Assembly (NCBI GenBank): GCA_019703815.1 | Contig: AP023052.1 | Coordinates: 2,046,001-2,110,000, forward strand | Direction of reading: 5' to 3' | From: Thaumasiovibrio occultus | GTDB taxonomy: Bacteria > Pseudomonadota > Gammaproteobacteria > Enterobacterales > Vibrionaceae | Length of the DNA stretch: 64,000 bases | Shown: positions 28,045 to 38,077 of the stretch, piece after piece | Numbering within the stretch: the first letter of the stretch is position 1 | Layout of the letters: every line of letters starts with the position of its first letter | Translations under genes and position numbers: made by a program | Notes under the pieces: model-generated | What the model saw: only the letters and a program-made list of their open reading frames with translations | What the model was told of the DNA's origin: nothing | Database searches by the model: none

Positions 28045-31000
28045 TCAGTTCAGCTCAAGCTCTAAAGGCTCACCGTGATCAAGGCTAGTATTATCACCTT
28101 TACTCGCCTCGTCTTTATGATGACCAAAGCCTTTCAGACCGACCACGTGTACGTGCTCGCGATCTTTGAAGATCTTACGCACCAGTTTGTAGGTGGTCCC
28201 TTTCTCTGGCGAAATGTTTTCCGGCGCTGCGATAAGCAGCTGCATGTCCAAACGATCACACAACTCAAACAGCGTCGCGATAGATTTCGCATCCAGACGC
28301 GCGGCCTCATCCAAGAACAATAGGCGGCATGGAATGATGTCTTTGCCGCGCAAACGACGTGACTCTTCTTCCCAGCTTTGTACCACCATCAATAGGATTG
28401 ACTGACCAGTACCGATCGCCTCACCGGTTGATAACGCGCCAGATTCCGCTTGCAACCAGCCGTCACTGCCGCGGTTCACTTCCACGCCGAGCTCAAGATA
28501 GTTACGGTAATCAAGCAGCTCTTCACCCAGAGTTTGTGGCGAGCGTTGGCCCACATCAATGTGCGGATTTAAACGCTGGAACAACTTCGCCATCGCTTCA
28601 GAGAAGGTCAGGCGTTGGTTGCCAAACAAGTCTTGGTGTTGCTCTTGTTGCTCAGAAAGCCCGGCGAGCAGTGACTCGTGAGTTTCGCGCACTTTCACAG
28701 TCAAGCGCACACCGTTCACCTGACCAAACGCCACACCTTGCAGGCCTTGGTTGAGCATGCGAATACGGTTTTGCTCGCGCTGGATGGTTTTGCGGATAAT
28801 GTTTGCCACTGATTCCGAGCTGATCGCCAAACGTTGTTCACGTTGGGTAAGCTCGTCAGTAAGACGGGCCAGCTCCACTTCCATCTCTTCGATCGCTTCC
28901 ACCGGATCGTCGGTGCGAATGATGTCGTGACGAATGCGATCACGCAGGTGCTGATACACCGCGATGTAGAACAAGACTTTACGCTCTGGTCGCGCCGCAT
29001 CTTCCGAGTGACGTAACGCATCACGTAGATCTTCGTTATTCGCCACCGCCAAGCGCAACGAACCGAGCGCTTTATCCGACAGCGAGCGTAGTTCATCGGC
29101 GCTCATGTACGCCATTTCGCGACGTTGTAGACGACGCTCCACATCGTTTTCGCGCGCTAAACGCATTACGCTGCACCAGCCGGCTTTAGCGTTCACCACA
29201 AACTTACGCAGATCTTGGTAATCTTTGCCTAGCTTACGCAGGCGCTTAATCACACCCTTTTGCTCAAGCTCAATCGACATGATGCCTTTATCCAGCACCT
29301 TGGTACGTTCGCGGCTTTGTTGCAACTGACTCGCCAGCTCATCACGGCGATTCACCGCACGCGCTTCCGCTTCTGCGTCAGGGCGTACGCCTAGCTCTTG
29401 CAGTTCGCGCTCAAACTCTTGCAAGGTTTCTTGCTTAGCTTGGTGGGCACTCTTAAGCGATGCAAACAATTGATTGTATTGGCTTGCTTGGCTCTGATGC
29501 TGCTTTAGCTGCTCACGGTTTTGGGTACGCTGCTGCTCTGCTTGCGCCAGTTTGCGCTTCAACTCTTCGTTCAGCTCACTGCTCTTACCCACCAGCTGAA
29601 TGGCGTCGGCGTAGGCAAAATACGCTTTACGCTCAACCAAATCTTCACAGGCAAACAGCTTGGCTTTAAGTGCTTGCAGCTGCTGATCTTTTTGCTCGAA
29701 ATCAGAGGCAAGTTGATCAAATTGCTCTGGGTCGGCAGCCAAGGCTGAAACTTTTGTTTGCAGCTCGGCCAGTGCTTTGCCGTGTTGGCGCACAAATTGA
29801 TCCGCCTCGGTAAGACGCGCCAATTGCTCTTCCAACTCATCACGCTGCGCCTCTAGCATTTCATCATCGAGAACGGCAATGTTTGGCTGCATCGCTGCCA
29901 GCAATTTCAACGCTTCACGACTCGCGGCCAATTGGCCACGCTGCTGCGTTTCTTTGCTTTCAAACTCGCCCAGCAGACGAGTAACTTGGTTGCGTTTTTC
30001 ACGTAACGATGCAAGCTCAAGCTCGGGATCGGTCGTAAACGCCAGTGTTAAGTGGCTACCAACAAAGCGGTTAAAGCTTTGGTAAAGACGCTGCAGTTTC
30101 TGCGCATCAAACGACGCTTTGGCGTGATCTTCAATCAGGGCTTCACGCTGCTCACGCAGGCTTTCCAAACGCTGTTCACGCGCAGCGCGACCAAACAACG
30201 GCACTTCAGGGAAGCGTGAGTAACGCATTTGACGATCGTTAAGGTGAACGCACACCGCATCGGTCAGTTCATCGATATCGAATACGCTATCATCAAACGA
30301 GTCTGCATCCCCTTCGATGATGTAAAGATCGTCCGGACAATCGTCTAGCGCCACCAGCTTTTCTTTAATACCGGCCAGATCCGGTACCACAATCGCGTGA
30401 CGGGCAGGGCCGTACAATGCACTGAAATACGGCGCATCATCAATGGTGATATCGTCATAGATCTCAGAGAGCAACACGCCGCCCAGCGAATCGGCCAAGC
30501 TCAACAAACGGGGATCGTCGCCACCACCCGGCTGCGCCAAGGTTTCGATTTGCACTTCCAGCGTTTGCTTTTGCTGCGCCAAGGTATCGCGCTTGTTCGC
30601 CGTCGTACGCTCCGTTTCGAGGGTGCTTTGCATCGCGCGCATCACCGCGTCGCTATCAAGCAGTGACTCACCGTACTGCGATTGCAATTGCTCAAGGGCA
30701 TCGTTCGCCGCCACCCACGCCGGTACTTGCGCAGTGAGTGTTTGTTGACGCGCTTCAATCGCTTGAAGCTCACGTTTGGCATCGCTACGTTGCTCTGCAG
30801 CGCCATCAAGTGCTTGGGTGAGTGACTCAATTTTCTCGCCGTGGGCTTCGGTTTCGATCTCTACCTGCGTCGCATCAGTGATCGCAACATGGAATTTTTG
30901 TTGGTACTGCGAGGTTTGCTGCAAAAGACGTGTTTTTTGCTCGAGTTTACGGCAAATGTCGTCATAACGGTGTTGGATCAGCGTGGATTGCTCCGCTAAG

Positions 31001-32526
31001 CGGGTCATCTCGCGGCCTTTCGTCAACACTTGCTCGGCGTGCTCAGCTGCTTGGCTGCGCGCCACCGGCCCGACGATCGATTCCAGGATTTTCAGCCCAG
31101 TTTCGAACTGGTTCATCGCCGCTTGCGACATATCAAGGCGATGTTTCAAGCTCAGCAATTCTTGGGTTAGGCCAGATTCTTGCTGCTTCAGCTCGCTGAC
31201 CAAGCCTTGCGCTTCTTCGGCGCGCAGATCGGCATTGCCGGTCAGGCCGCGCACTTTATCTAGCGCTTGCACCGCTTGTTGGTATTGCAGCGCGCGCGTT
31301 TGCTGTACGTCCAACGCTTGTTGGTAATCCGCCAACTGCGACTTAAGGCTATCTACCTCTTCTTCGCTCAGCATGGTGGCTTCTTCAGCCGCCGCCAGCA
31401 GTTCAGTCGCTTCTTCAACGACCATGGTCTGCTCTTCTAAGCGCTCGCTCAGCTCTTCCAGATCTTCACGATAGCGAGCAATTTTCTCTTGCTGGCGCAC
31501 CGCAGTTTGCACCAATTGCAGGTGATCTTGCGCCGCTTGATGGTCAACTTCCAGATCCGACTCACCGTTGCGTAGCTGCTCAAGCTCAGTTTCCATCGCT
31601 TTCAAGCTCGCCAATTGATCGGACATGCTGTTTTGCAGCCCTTGCAGCTCAGCGCGCATATGTAACGTTGATTCGACTTTCTTACGGCGATCGTTGGCAT
31701 GACGCATGTAGTCTGCAGCAACGTAGGTGGTCGCTTCGCTGATCAAATGTTTGAACAAGTCACGGTCAGCTTGGGTGACCTTGATCGCTTCTAGCGTCAT
31801 GCGGTTTTCGCGCAGCGCCGCTTCCATATCTTGGAATGCTTTTTTCACCCCGCCGTTTTGCGGCAAGAGGTAATCACGTAGCGACTTGGTGATCGCGCTG
31901 GAGATCCCGCCGTACAGCGACGCTTCAATTAAGCGGTAGAACTTCGAGCGATCTGAGCTGTTGCGCAGTTTCTTCGGCAACACGCCGAATTCAAACATGA
32001 ACGCGTGAAAATCTGTAACCGAGTTGAACGTCTTAAATTGCGCGGTCTCGAACTCAGCGGTGGCATCTTTTACGGCATTTAGCTGACGGACACGCGCTTC
32101 GGTTGCCGACACTTGCTCTACCAATAGATCGGTTGGTTTTACATGGCTCGGCAAGCCTTGAATTACAAACGGTTTGATGTCGACTTTCTTATCGCGACCA
32201 GCCACTTGCTGCAGTTTCACCACGAACAAGGTGCGTTGGTTTTTCGAGTTGATCACATCCAGCGCCGAGTAACACACACCCGGCTTTAACTTACCGTGCA
32301 AACCCTTATCGCGCGACGCGCTTGAGCTACCCGCTTCGGTGGTATTACGAAAATGCAGCAAGGATTGATCTGGGATCAAGGTGGTGATAAAGGCCGCCAT
32401 GGTGGTGGACTTACCGGCACCGTTACCGCCAGAGAGCGTCGTCACAAGATCATCAATATCAAAGGTACGGGCAAAGAAGCCGTTCCAGTTGATCATTGTG
32501 AGTGATTGATACTTACCACGTTCCAT
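28045..32526 (-). CDS. mukB: Chromosome partition protein MukB (SMC-like)
   Basis: MukB forms the condensin arm that compacts and segregates the chromosome, with MukE and MukF. The 1493-residue protein (E. coli 1486) has the Walker A motif GGNGAGKSTTMAAF near residue 35. Two long coiled-coil stretches flank the hinge near residues 650-790. The C-terminal head has the signature LSTGEAIGTGQSILLMV and the Walker B LLFLDEAARLD. Its start overlaps the mukE stop by one base. Confidence 0.98.
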   Translation of the reverse strand: MERGKYQSLTMINWNGFFARTFDIDDLVTTLSGGNGAGKSTTMAAFITTLIPDQSLLHFRNTTEAGSSSASRDKGLHGKLKPGVCYSALDVINSKNQRTLFVVKLQQVAGRDKKVDIKPFVIQGLPSHVKPTDLLVEQVSATEARVRQLNAVKDATAEFETAQFKTFNSVTDFHAFMFEFGVLPKKLRNSSDRSKFYRLIEASLYGGISSAITKSLRDYLLPQNGGVKKAFQDMEAALRENRMTLEAIKVTQADRDLFKHLISEATTYVAADYMRHANDRRKKVESTLHMRAELQGLQNSMSDQLASLKAMETELEQLRNGESDLEVDHQAAQDHLQLVQTAVRQQEKIARYREDLEELSERLEEQTMVVEEATELLAAAEEATMLSEEEVDSLKSQLADYQQALDVQQTRALQYQQAVQALDKVRGLTGNADLRAEEAQGLVSELKQQESGLTQELLSLKHRLDMSQAAMNQFETGLKILESIVGPVARSQAAEHAEQVLTKGREMTRLAEQSTLIQHRYDDICRKLEQKTRLLQQTSQYQQKFHVAITDATQVEIETEAHGEKIESLTQALDGAAEQRSDAKRELQAIEARQQTLTAQVPAWVAANDALEQLQSQYGESLLDSDAVMRAMQSTLETERTTANKRDTLAQQKQTLEVQIETLAQPGGGDDPRLLSLADSLGGVLLSEIYDDITIDDAPYFSALYGPARHAIVVPDLAGIKEKLVALDDCPDDLYIIEGDADSFDDSVFDIDELTDAVCVHLNDRQMRYSRFPEVPLFGRAAREQRLESLREQREALIEDHAKASFDAQKLQRLYQSFNRFVGSHLTLAFTTDPELELASLREKRNQVTRLLGEFESKETQQRGQLAASREALKLLAAMQPNIAVLDDEMLEAQRDELEEQLARLTEADQFVRQHGKALAELQTKVSALAADPEQFDQLASDFEQKDQQLQALKAKLFACEDLVERKAYFAYADAIQLVGKSSELNEELKRKLAQAEQQRTQNREQLKQHQSQASQYNQLFASLKSAHQAKQETLQEFERELQELGVRPDAEAEARAVNRRDELASQLQQSRERTKVLDKGIMSIELEQKGVIKRLRKLGKDYQDLRKFVVNAKAGWCSVMRLARENDVERRLQRREMAYMSADELRSLSDKALGSLRLAVANNEDLRDALRHSEDAARPERKVLFYIAVYQHLRDRIRHDIIRTDDPVEAIEEMEVELARLTDELTQREQRLAISSESVANIIRKTIQREQNRIRMLNQGLQGVAFGQVNGVRLTVKVRETHESLLAGLSEQQEQHQDLFGNQRLTFSEAMAKLFQRLNPHIDVGQRSPQTLGEELLDYRNYLELGVEVNRGSDGWLQAESGALSTGEAIGTGQSILLMVVQSWEEESRRLRGKDIIPCRLLFLDEAARLDAKSIATLFELCDRLDMQLLIAAPENISPEKGTTYKLVRKIFKDREHVHVVGLKGFGHHKDEASKGDNTSLDHGEPLELELN

Positions 32527-33230
32527 TACAGCTCATCCTCTTGGGCCAGTTCGGCCGGTTCATGCAGTAAATCACCTTGTGACGGTGCTTGTTGATGCAC
32601 TACGGCTTCACCATCACGGATCAGACGCAGCTGCGCATCACGAATGTTCTCGCTGGTGCGTACATCAGCACCAAAACGGAACACCGCTTCACTAATGCGG
32701 AATTTACCCTCTTCGCCGATCGGCAAAATCATGCCAAGACGACGCATGCGACGCAGAGACGAGCGCACTTTTTCCAGCAGTTTTTCACGGTCGAGATCAG
32801 AGCCTGACGCGCGATGGGTGACGATTTTTAGCAGTTTTTTCTCATCGGCCAACGAGATCAGCTCTTCAAACAGCTCTTGATGGGTGAAGATCCCTTCGTG
32901 GGCCAAACGCTCAGGGCTAAGGTAAAGGAAACACAGGACCTTACCGACCAGCATATCGAGTTCAGACAAGACGCTACGGCCAATTAGCGCGGTCGAGCGT
33001 GGGCGCAAGTAGAAAAAGTTCTCTGGCGCGCGAACCAGTTCAACGTTGTAACGCTGGTAGAAACTGCCGAGTTCATGTTCGAACTCCAGCAAATACGCGT
33101 GGTTGTCTAAGTCATCTGAGCCAATGTGACGACCACTGCGCAAGGCGTTGTCTAGCCCTGGAAATAGCGGGTTAGCAATCGCTTTCGCCAGATTCTCTGG
33201 CATAAATTCTTCAATATTTGTCGATGACAT
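32526..33230 (-). CDS. mukE: Chromosome partition protein MukE
   Basis: Accessory winged-helix subunit of MukBEF. The true start is the ATG at 33230 ([18 protein letters not shown]), which matches E. coli MukE and gives 234 residues; the frame extends to 33257 but adds an unrelated N-terminus. Motifs include [16 protein letters not shown] and [13 protein letters not shown]. It overlaps the end of mukF by 20 bases. Confidence 0.96.
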   Translation of the reverse strand: MSSTNIEEFMPENLAKAIANPLFPGLDNALRSGRHIGSDDLDNHAYLLEFEHELGSFYQRYNVELVRAPENFFYLRPRSTALIGRSVLSELDMLVGKVLCFLYLSPERLAHEGIFTHQELFEELISLADEKKLLKIVTHRASGSDLDREKLLEKVRSSLRRMRRLGMILPIGEEGKFRISEAVFRFGADVRTSENIRDAQLRLIRDGEAVVHQQAPSQGDLLHEPAELAQEDEL

Positions 33231-34533
33231 TGGCTTGTACCTTAGCTCCAAAATCATTAATCGCCTGCCAGTCAGGCTGCACTGCGTTAAAGTCCGCTTG
33301 TGAGTAACCCAAACGCACCGCTTGGTCGACGACTAAACGCGCCAAGTCAAAGTGCTGGGTGTTCGGGTGCGCTGACAGGTAACGGCGCAACACACTGCCC
33401 AAATCAATGGGGGTGCCGTGCTGTTTGTATTCGCCGAGTTGCTCCGCAATCTCTTCCGCGAGCGCGTCGGTCACATCCACCAACTGCTCAAACTCAAGCT
33501 CTTCTGGGGCCATACCGGTCACTTCGTCATCACGTAAGACGATCGCTTCATCACGCATGTCGAGCATACGCTCGCTGTCGGCAAAAGTGAGATACCATGG
33601 CGCGTCGAAATAATCGGTCACGGATTGACGTAAACGCTGGCTAAAGGCGCGGTTCTTATCCATATCAATCGCGGTACGGATAAACTTGTGCACGTGGCGA
33701 TCGTAACCGATCCACAAATCAATCGATTGCTGACCCCAGTTGACGATGCGATCCAGCTTGGATTGCAAGCTGTACACCATCTCGGTAACGAAATCGAGCG
33801 CGTCGTTCTGGTAGGTGATCTCCAGAATATCCAGCAACTGGCTTTGCAGCTCATCACCCGCCGCTTGCAAGGTTTCTTGTAGCTCTTGCAAGGTGTTCGA
33901 CGTTTCGTTCAGTAGCTGCTCACAGTTAGCGATTGCCGCTTGCCAATCTTGGTTAAGCAGCTCAGCAATATTGGTTTTCACCTGCTGCTGCTGCTCGTCC
34001 ATGGTGCGCTGGTTAAGATCGATACGATCAAAGATCTCAGCCACCGAATACTTCAACACCGCGTAGACGTTTTGACGCCAATATGACTCGTCACCCTCTT
34101 CCATCGCGGCTTTTTTCGCTTTGTCGATCTCATCGGCCACCATGGCAAGTTGGATCGACAGCTTGAGCGTTGAATACTCGCGGTGACGGGCGTAATAGTC
34201 GGCAATACCGATCGCCAACGGTGACAAACGGTAAATACTGACACCTTCGGTCATTTCGCTCGTAAAACGGGTGATTAGTCGCTGGGAGACCAGCTCGTTG
34301 ATCGCGTTGTTAGCTCTAAGTGCGAGGGTTTCTTTGTGTTGACCAAACTGTTCGCTGACAATGCGAAATGCATCCACCAGCTCGGCTTCTTGCAGTTCCT
34401 CATCCACTCGTTCCTGACTCAAAATGGCCACTGCCAACAAAAAGGCAAGGCGTTCGACCGGAAGCTGAATGCTGAGGTTCTGTTGTTTCACCCAGTTGAC
34501 CAGTTCAGGTACGGTCTGGGTTTGATCACTCAT
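33211..34533 (-). CDS. mukF: Chromosome partition protein MukF (kleisin)
   Basis: The kleisin that bridges MukB heads and dimerises through its N-terminal winged helix ([23 protein letters not shown]). 440 residues, as in E. coli. Middle helices and the C-terminal winged helix ([19 protein letters not shown]) are intact. It begins 12 bases after the stop of cmoM, as in the E. coli order. Confidence 0.97.
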   Translation of the reverse strand: MSDQTQTVPELVNWVKQQNLSIQLPVERLAFLLAVAILSQERVDEELQEAELVDAFRIVSEQFGQHKETLALRANNAINELVSQRLITRFTSEMTEGVSIYRLSPLAIGIADYYARHREYSTLKLSIQLAMVADEIDKAKKAAMEEGDESYWRQNVYAVLKYSVAEIFDRIDLNQRTMDEQQQQVKTNIAELLNQDWQAAIANCEQLLNETSNTLQELQETLQAAGDELQSQLLDILEITYQNDALDFVTEMVYSLQSKLDRIVNWGQQSIDLWIGYDRHVHKFIRTAIDMDKNRAFSQRLRQSVTDYFDAPWYLTFADSERMLDMRDEAIVLRDDEVTGMAPEELEFEQLVDVTDALAEEIAEQLGEYKQHGTPIDLGSVLRRYLSAHPNTQHFDLARLVVDQAVRLGYSQADFNAVQPDWQAINDFGAKVQANVIDKY

Positions 34534-34545
34534 TCATGTTCCTTG

Positions 34546-35334
34546 TTACTCATTGCACTGCGTTGGAGCTAGTTGCCCCCACACATGGATATAACGACCT
34601 AATGACAAGAAAGGCTCTTGTCGACACAACGTCTGCTCCATCGCAATCAGTTGTGCTTCGGTAAATTCGCCGAGTCGCTCCGTTTGCATGTAGTCATGAA
34701 ACGTACGAACACCGGTTTTGCCCCATATTTCTACAGTGGCGTGCTGCAAATGCGCATAAACCTCATCAGGAACCAAGCCCTTTTGGGGTTGCAGCTTAAA
34801 GCGTTTACGATGCGGCATCCCTTGCTCTACGTGAGTCAGGTTGCCACAAATTAAATTCTTGAATAATAATCCCGTGTGATTATAAAACATCACAGAGACT
34901 AACCCGCCCGGCTTCAAACACTGTAATACTTGTGTCAAACCTTCAAACGGATCGTTCAACCATTCCATTACCGCATGGAACATCACCATGTCAACTTTGG
35001 TGGTTAATGTGTCAGATAGATCTTGAATGCCACAATGCAAAAACTGGTATTGTGGCAGCAATCCCTCTTTTTCGACTTCCTGTCGCGCTAATTTCAGCAT
35101 TTCCTCCGAGAGATCACATAAGATGATGTGATGGCCTCGTTTTGCTAGCTCAAGCGACATCTGACCGATGCCGCCCCCCGCATCTAACACCGTCAACGGT
35201 GAGTGCGGCGCACGGGCAAGTAGGTTTTCCAAATCCTGCCAGACAACAGCCTGACGGATGTCGCCTTTCGCCGAACCGTAAATGTTACGGGCAAATTTGT
35301 GGGCGATGTCGTCGAAATTGCGGTCTTTTTTCAC
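34546..35334 (-). CDS. cmoM: tRNA 5-carboxymethoxyuridine methyltransferase CmoM (SmtA)
   Basis: A SAM-dependent enzyme that methylates cmo5U34 to mcmo5U in some tRNAs. The N-terminal DIAHKFARNIYGSAKGDIRQAVVWQDL is characteristic. The SAM motif LDAGGGIGQMSLELAKRGH follows near residue 45, and MVMFHAVMEWLNDP is the family motif. 262 residues. It is the first gene of the mukFEB operon. Confidence 0.95.
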   Translation of the reverse strand: MKKDRNFDDIAHKFARNIYGSAKGDIRQAVVWQDLENLLARAPHSPLTVLDAGGGIGQMSLELAKRGHHIILCDLSEEMLKLARQEVEKEGLLPQYQFLHCGIQDLSDTLTTKVDMVMFHAVMEWLNDPFEGLTQVLQCLKPGGLVSVMFYNHTGLLFKNLICGNLTHVEQGMPHRKRFKLQPQKGLVPDEVYAHLQHATVEIWGKTGVRTFHDYMQTERLGEFTEAQLIAMEQTLCRQEPFLSLGRYIHVWGQLAPTQCNE

Positions 35335-35450
35335 GTCGGATAGTCAATCGTGTAACATGGGGTCGTTTATCTATTCTCTCACATGCTGGTAAGTAATAAA
35401 GTTTTGAGTAGAACTTTGCCATTTAACTGGCGATTTTTCGGACGACATTG

Positions 35451-36296
35451 ATGTTTGTACTTAAAAAAATCATAACGGCATTCGTCATGCCAATGTCTGC
35501 ACTGCTAATAATTGGCTTTTTTGGTTTGTGCTTATTATGGTTCAGCCGACATAAACGTTGGGGTTCCACCTTTGTCTCAATTTCAATCATTGGGATGTTC
35601 CTGATCAGTTTTCAGCCAATTTCGTCACGGCTGCTTATGCCGATTGAACGCCAGTACACCGCGTTCATTCCGGGTGACGTTCCGGTCGACTACGTATTGG
35701 TATTGGGTAATGGTCATGTGGTCGACGATGATCTGCCGATCACCTCACAGCTAACCCGTGCCGCCTTAATGCGTTTAACCGAAGGGATCCGCATTTTGCG
35801 CTACTACCCTCACGCTACCTTGATTTTATCCGGCTCTAGCCAAGGCACGGAAATTAGTCATGCGCGGATGCTGGCCAAAGTCGCCGTCGAGATGGGGATA
35901 CCGACCAATCGCATCATCTTGCTCGAAACCGCGCAAGACACCTGGGAAGAAACGCGTCAGTCTTCAGTGGTGATCGGTGATAGTCCCTTTGTGGTCGTCA
36001 CCTCAGCGAGTCATATGCCTCGTGCAATGCAAGAGTTCGATTACTTAGAAATGAATGCGATCCCTGCGCCGACCAACTATTTGGCCCACGATCAGTTCCA
36101 GCAACCGTGGGAAAAATACGCGCCAAAAGCCCGCTATGTCGAGCAAACGGAACGTTTTTGGTATGAAACCCTTGGCCAAATCTATCAGCGCTTACGTTCA
36201 CAAGTTGAAAAAGTGGAAGAAAGCGCGCCTAACGAAGCCACGCGACTGGAAGAAACGTCGGGGAACAGCGAAGCACAAGGCACGATAGAACCTTAA
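35451..36296 (+). CDS. elyC: Envelope biogenesis factor ElyC (YcbC), DUF218
   Basis: An inner-membrane protein needed for normal peptidoglycan and undecaprenyl-lipid metabolism in E. coli. Two N-terminal membrane helices (IITAFVMPMSALLIIGFFGL, FVSISIIGMFLISFQP) precede a DUF218 domain with YVLVLGNGHVVDDDLP, SGSSQGTEISHARML and ETAQDTWEETRQS. ATG 35451 is used; a TTG lies one codon upstream. 281 residues, with an extra charged C-terminal tail of about 25 residues. Divergent from cmoM, as in E. coli. Confidence 0.94.
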   Translation: MFVLKKIITAFVMPMSALLIIGFFGLCLLWFSRHKRWGSTFVSISIIGMFLISFQPISSRLLMPIERQYTAFIPGDVPVDYVLVLGNGHVVDDDLPITSQLTRAALMRLTEGIRILRYYPHATLILSGSSQGTEISHARMLAKVAVEMGIPTNRIILLETAQDTWEETRQSSVVIGDSPFVVVTSASHMPRAMQEFDYLEMNAIPAPTNYLAHDQFQQPWEKYAPKARYVEQTERFWYETLGQIYQRLRSQVEKVEESAPNEATRLEETSGNSEAQGTIEP

Positions 36297-36379
36297 AGTT
36301 TGGGGCTGAAAGGTTAAGCAGGAACATCAAACCTGACCTTTTGCCATCAATCTCGATATACTAGATCCCTTGAACTCAA

Positions 36380-36405
36380 AAAGCGCCAGCACTGGCGCTT
36401 TTTTA
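36380..36405 (+). terminator. Terminator of elyC
   Basis: A GCGCCAG/CTGGCGC hairpin followed by six T residues. Confidence 0.85.
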
Positions 36406-36438
36406 TTGCCTAACGTTAATCGCCCAAACGCCGGGCAT

Positions 36439-36464
36439 TAAAAAAGCGAGCCTTAAGCTCGCTT
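36439..36464 (-). terminator. Terminator of tfoX
   Basis: An AAAGCGAGC/GCTCGCTTT hairpin followed by a run of T residues on the minus strand, 20 bases after the tfoX stop. Confidence 0.82.
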
Positions 36465-36484
36465 TATCGGTCCGTCACAGTCGC

Positions 36485-37069
36485 TTACGCAATTTGCTTG
36501 AGTAGCGTTTGTTTGTAACCGTCATCTAGTAGCGTCCAATGCATGTTTTTCACAGCACCGGCGAACATCCATAGTAACTTGATTTCTGCCTCACCCTGGC
36601 AAGCCTGCACCTTTTTATATACTTCTACAGGTCCCATAGACATGAAAGTGTCTACGTCTGGCACGCCCGCTTTCTTGAGAATTCGTTCAAGCGTTAATCG
36701 CATGTTTGGTAGATCGCGCAAGCGTACATTCTTACCCGCTTGCTTTGACGCCTTTTCCTTACGAGCTAGCTCGATTGATTGCTTAACCAATTGATCACAC
36801 TCTGCATGACGCGCCTTCAGTAGGTCTGTAATATCGTAGTAATTGACCTCTGCAGTACTGCTGCGTTTTACATGAATGTATTTTTCACAATCTAATGCGG
36901 TATACGCATCGTTTAAGCTATCACCACCTCGCATGAAGAGTGCGTCACCGGTCATAATGGCAAACATAGCACCGTCGTCAAACAGGCCTGTGCCACCAAA
37001 CATTGAACGTTGATCAAAACTCCCAAAACTTTCTAGGTAATGCAAAAAATCTTCCTTGAATAAGTGCAT
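36485..37069 (-). CDS. tfoX: Competence regulator TfoX (Sxy)
   Basis: In vibrios TfoX induces natural competence together with CRP. The 194-residue protein has the TfoX N domain (SFDQRSMFGGTGLFDDGAMF, VNYYDITDL) and C domain (LRDLPNMRLTLERILKKAG, IKLLWMFAGAVKNMHW). VNYYDIT and MFGGTGLF fit TfoX better than the paralogue TfoY. ATG 37069 has GGGAGG upstream; a TTG at 37081 is the longer alternative. A 330-base upstream region leaves room for a regulated leader. Confidence 0.9.
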   Translation of the reverse strand: MHLFKEDFLHYLESFGSFDQRSMFGGTGLFDDGAMFAIMTGDALFMRGGDSLNDAYTALDCEKYIHVKRSSTAEVNYYDITDLLKARHAECDQLVKQSIELARKEKASKQAGKNVRLRDLPNMRLTLERILKKAGVPDVDTFMSMGPVEVYKKVQACQGEAEIKLLWMFAGAVKNMHWTLLDDGYKQTLLKQIA

Positions 37070-37403
37070 AAAACCTCCCAACTATAACCACTCAACAATA
37101 AAATTGTTACTGGGGTTCCAATTTCCTACCCCCTTATATTTACAAGTAGTGTCTTATCCATCGCAATAATATGCAACTTATTACAATTCGAAACGGGATT
37201 GGCGACATATTACGCAGGTCAAAAAAACGCCATATGTGACTTTTTTGACTCAATATGACATAACTCCCAAATATGGAGATTGGGAAGGTCGAATTCAGCT
37301 ATCTTTAAGAAAAGGGTCTACGTGGCCAAATTGGGCTTAAAGTATCAAAAACGAGACACTCAGCTAAAGCTCTTTCTAGAACATATCCTTAAAGGCATTT
37401 CCT
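37070..37403. other. tfoX upstream region
   Basis: 334 bases between divergent tfoX and the second Lon-domain gene. No c-di-GMP riboswitch motif, which sits before tfoY in Vibrio, was found on either strand. A TGTGA half-site near 37230 resembles half of a CRP site only. Nothing else was recognised. Confidence 0.45.
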
Positions 37404-37976
37404 ATGATTGTTTACCCCTGTCATAAACATATTTTGCCGGGTGGGCGACAGAAGTTAACCTTCTCATCAGTCAATGATATGGATCGCATGTTGACAATGA
37501 TTGAACGATCGCCAGTGTTTATTGCCAGCATGATAGAGCCAGATGACGAGGCAGAGCCGTCTAACCTGCCGGAAACTGGAACCGTTGTCACTATCAAAGA
37601 ATCACAATGCGACCAGAAAAATGGACTAATTTTGCTACTCGAGGGTTGCTATAAAGTCGAAATTGTAGAATTAGAGCGTGACGTTGATGGTTGGCTACTC
37701 GCCGATGTTCGTCGCCAAGCCAATTGGGACTCTCTCCCCCTTTCCGGCGATAATGACATCCTCGCCAGCAAGCTCGAAGATCTGTTTGAGTCGGTACCAG
37801 AGATCGGCGAGCTATATAACGACACCCACTTTAACGATCTCACTTGGGTAACCCAACGCTGGATTGAGATCTTACCGCTCAATGTGTTGCATAAAAGAAT
37901 GCTGATCACCCAGCCAAATCCTGAACTGGCACAACGTTTTTTATTGAAGTTGTTGAAAGCGGAAAATTGGATCTAA
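37404..37976 (+). CDS. Second stand-alone Lon N-domain-like protein (diverged)
   Basis: A 190-residue protein similar in plan to the one at 13147. Both end with the same kind of helical block, here WVTQRWIEILPLNVLHKRMLITQ and there WVCSRWLEVVPLANNQRQWYLG. The N-terminal half (KHILPGGRQKLTF, FIASMIEPDDEAEPSNLPETGTVVTI) keeps the order of the Lon N fold but lacks the canonical entry motif. The function is unknown; it may be a substrate-recruiting or sequestering domain. Confidence 0.72.
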   Translation: MIVYPCHKHILPGGRQKLTFSSVNDMDRMLTMIERSPVFIASMIEPDDEAEPSNLPETGTVVTIKESQCDQKNGLILLLEGCYKVEIVELERDVDGWLLADVRRQANWDSLPLSGDNDILASKLEDLFESVPEIGELYNDTHFNDLTWVTQRWIEILPLNVLHKRMLITQPNPELAQRFLLKLLKAENWI

Positions 37977-38077
37977 ACGCCGCTGGCAGAAAACGCGGCT
38001 TCTAATACATATCATCTTGCATTAACCATTGAATATAGTGACAATTCTATCGCTTATTTCCTAACAGTGGTTTCCCG

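Noticed and set aside
37070-37403. c-di-GMP riboswitch before the tfoX-type gene
   Set aside because: That riboswitch belongs to the paralogue tfoY; its conserved core was not found on either strand, and the protein fits TfoX.
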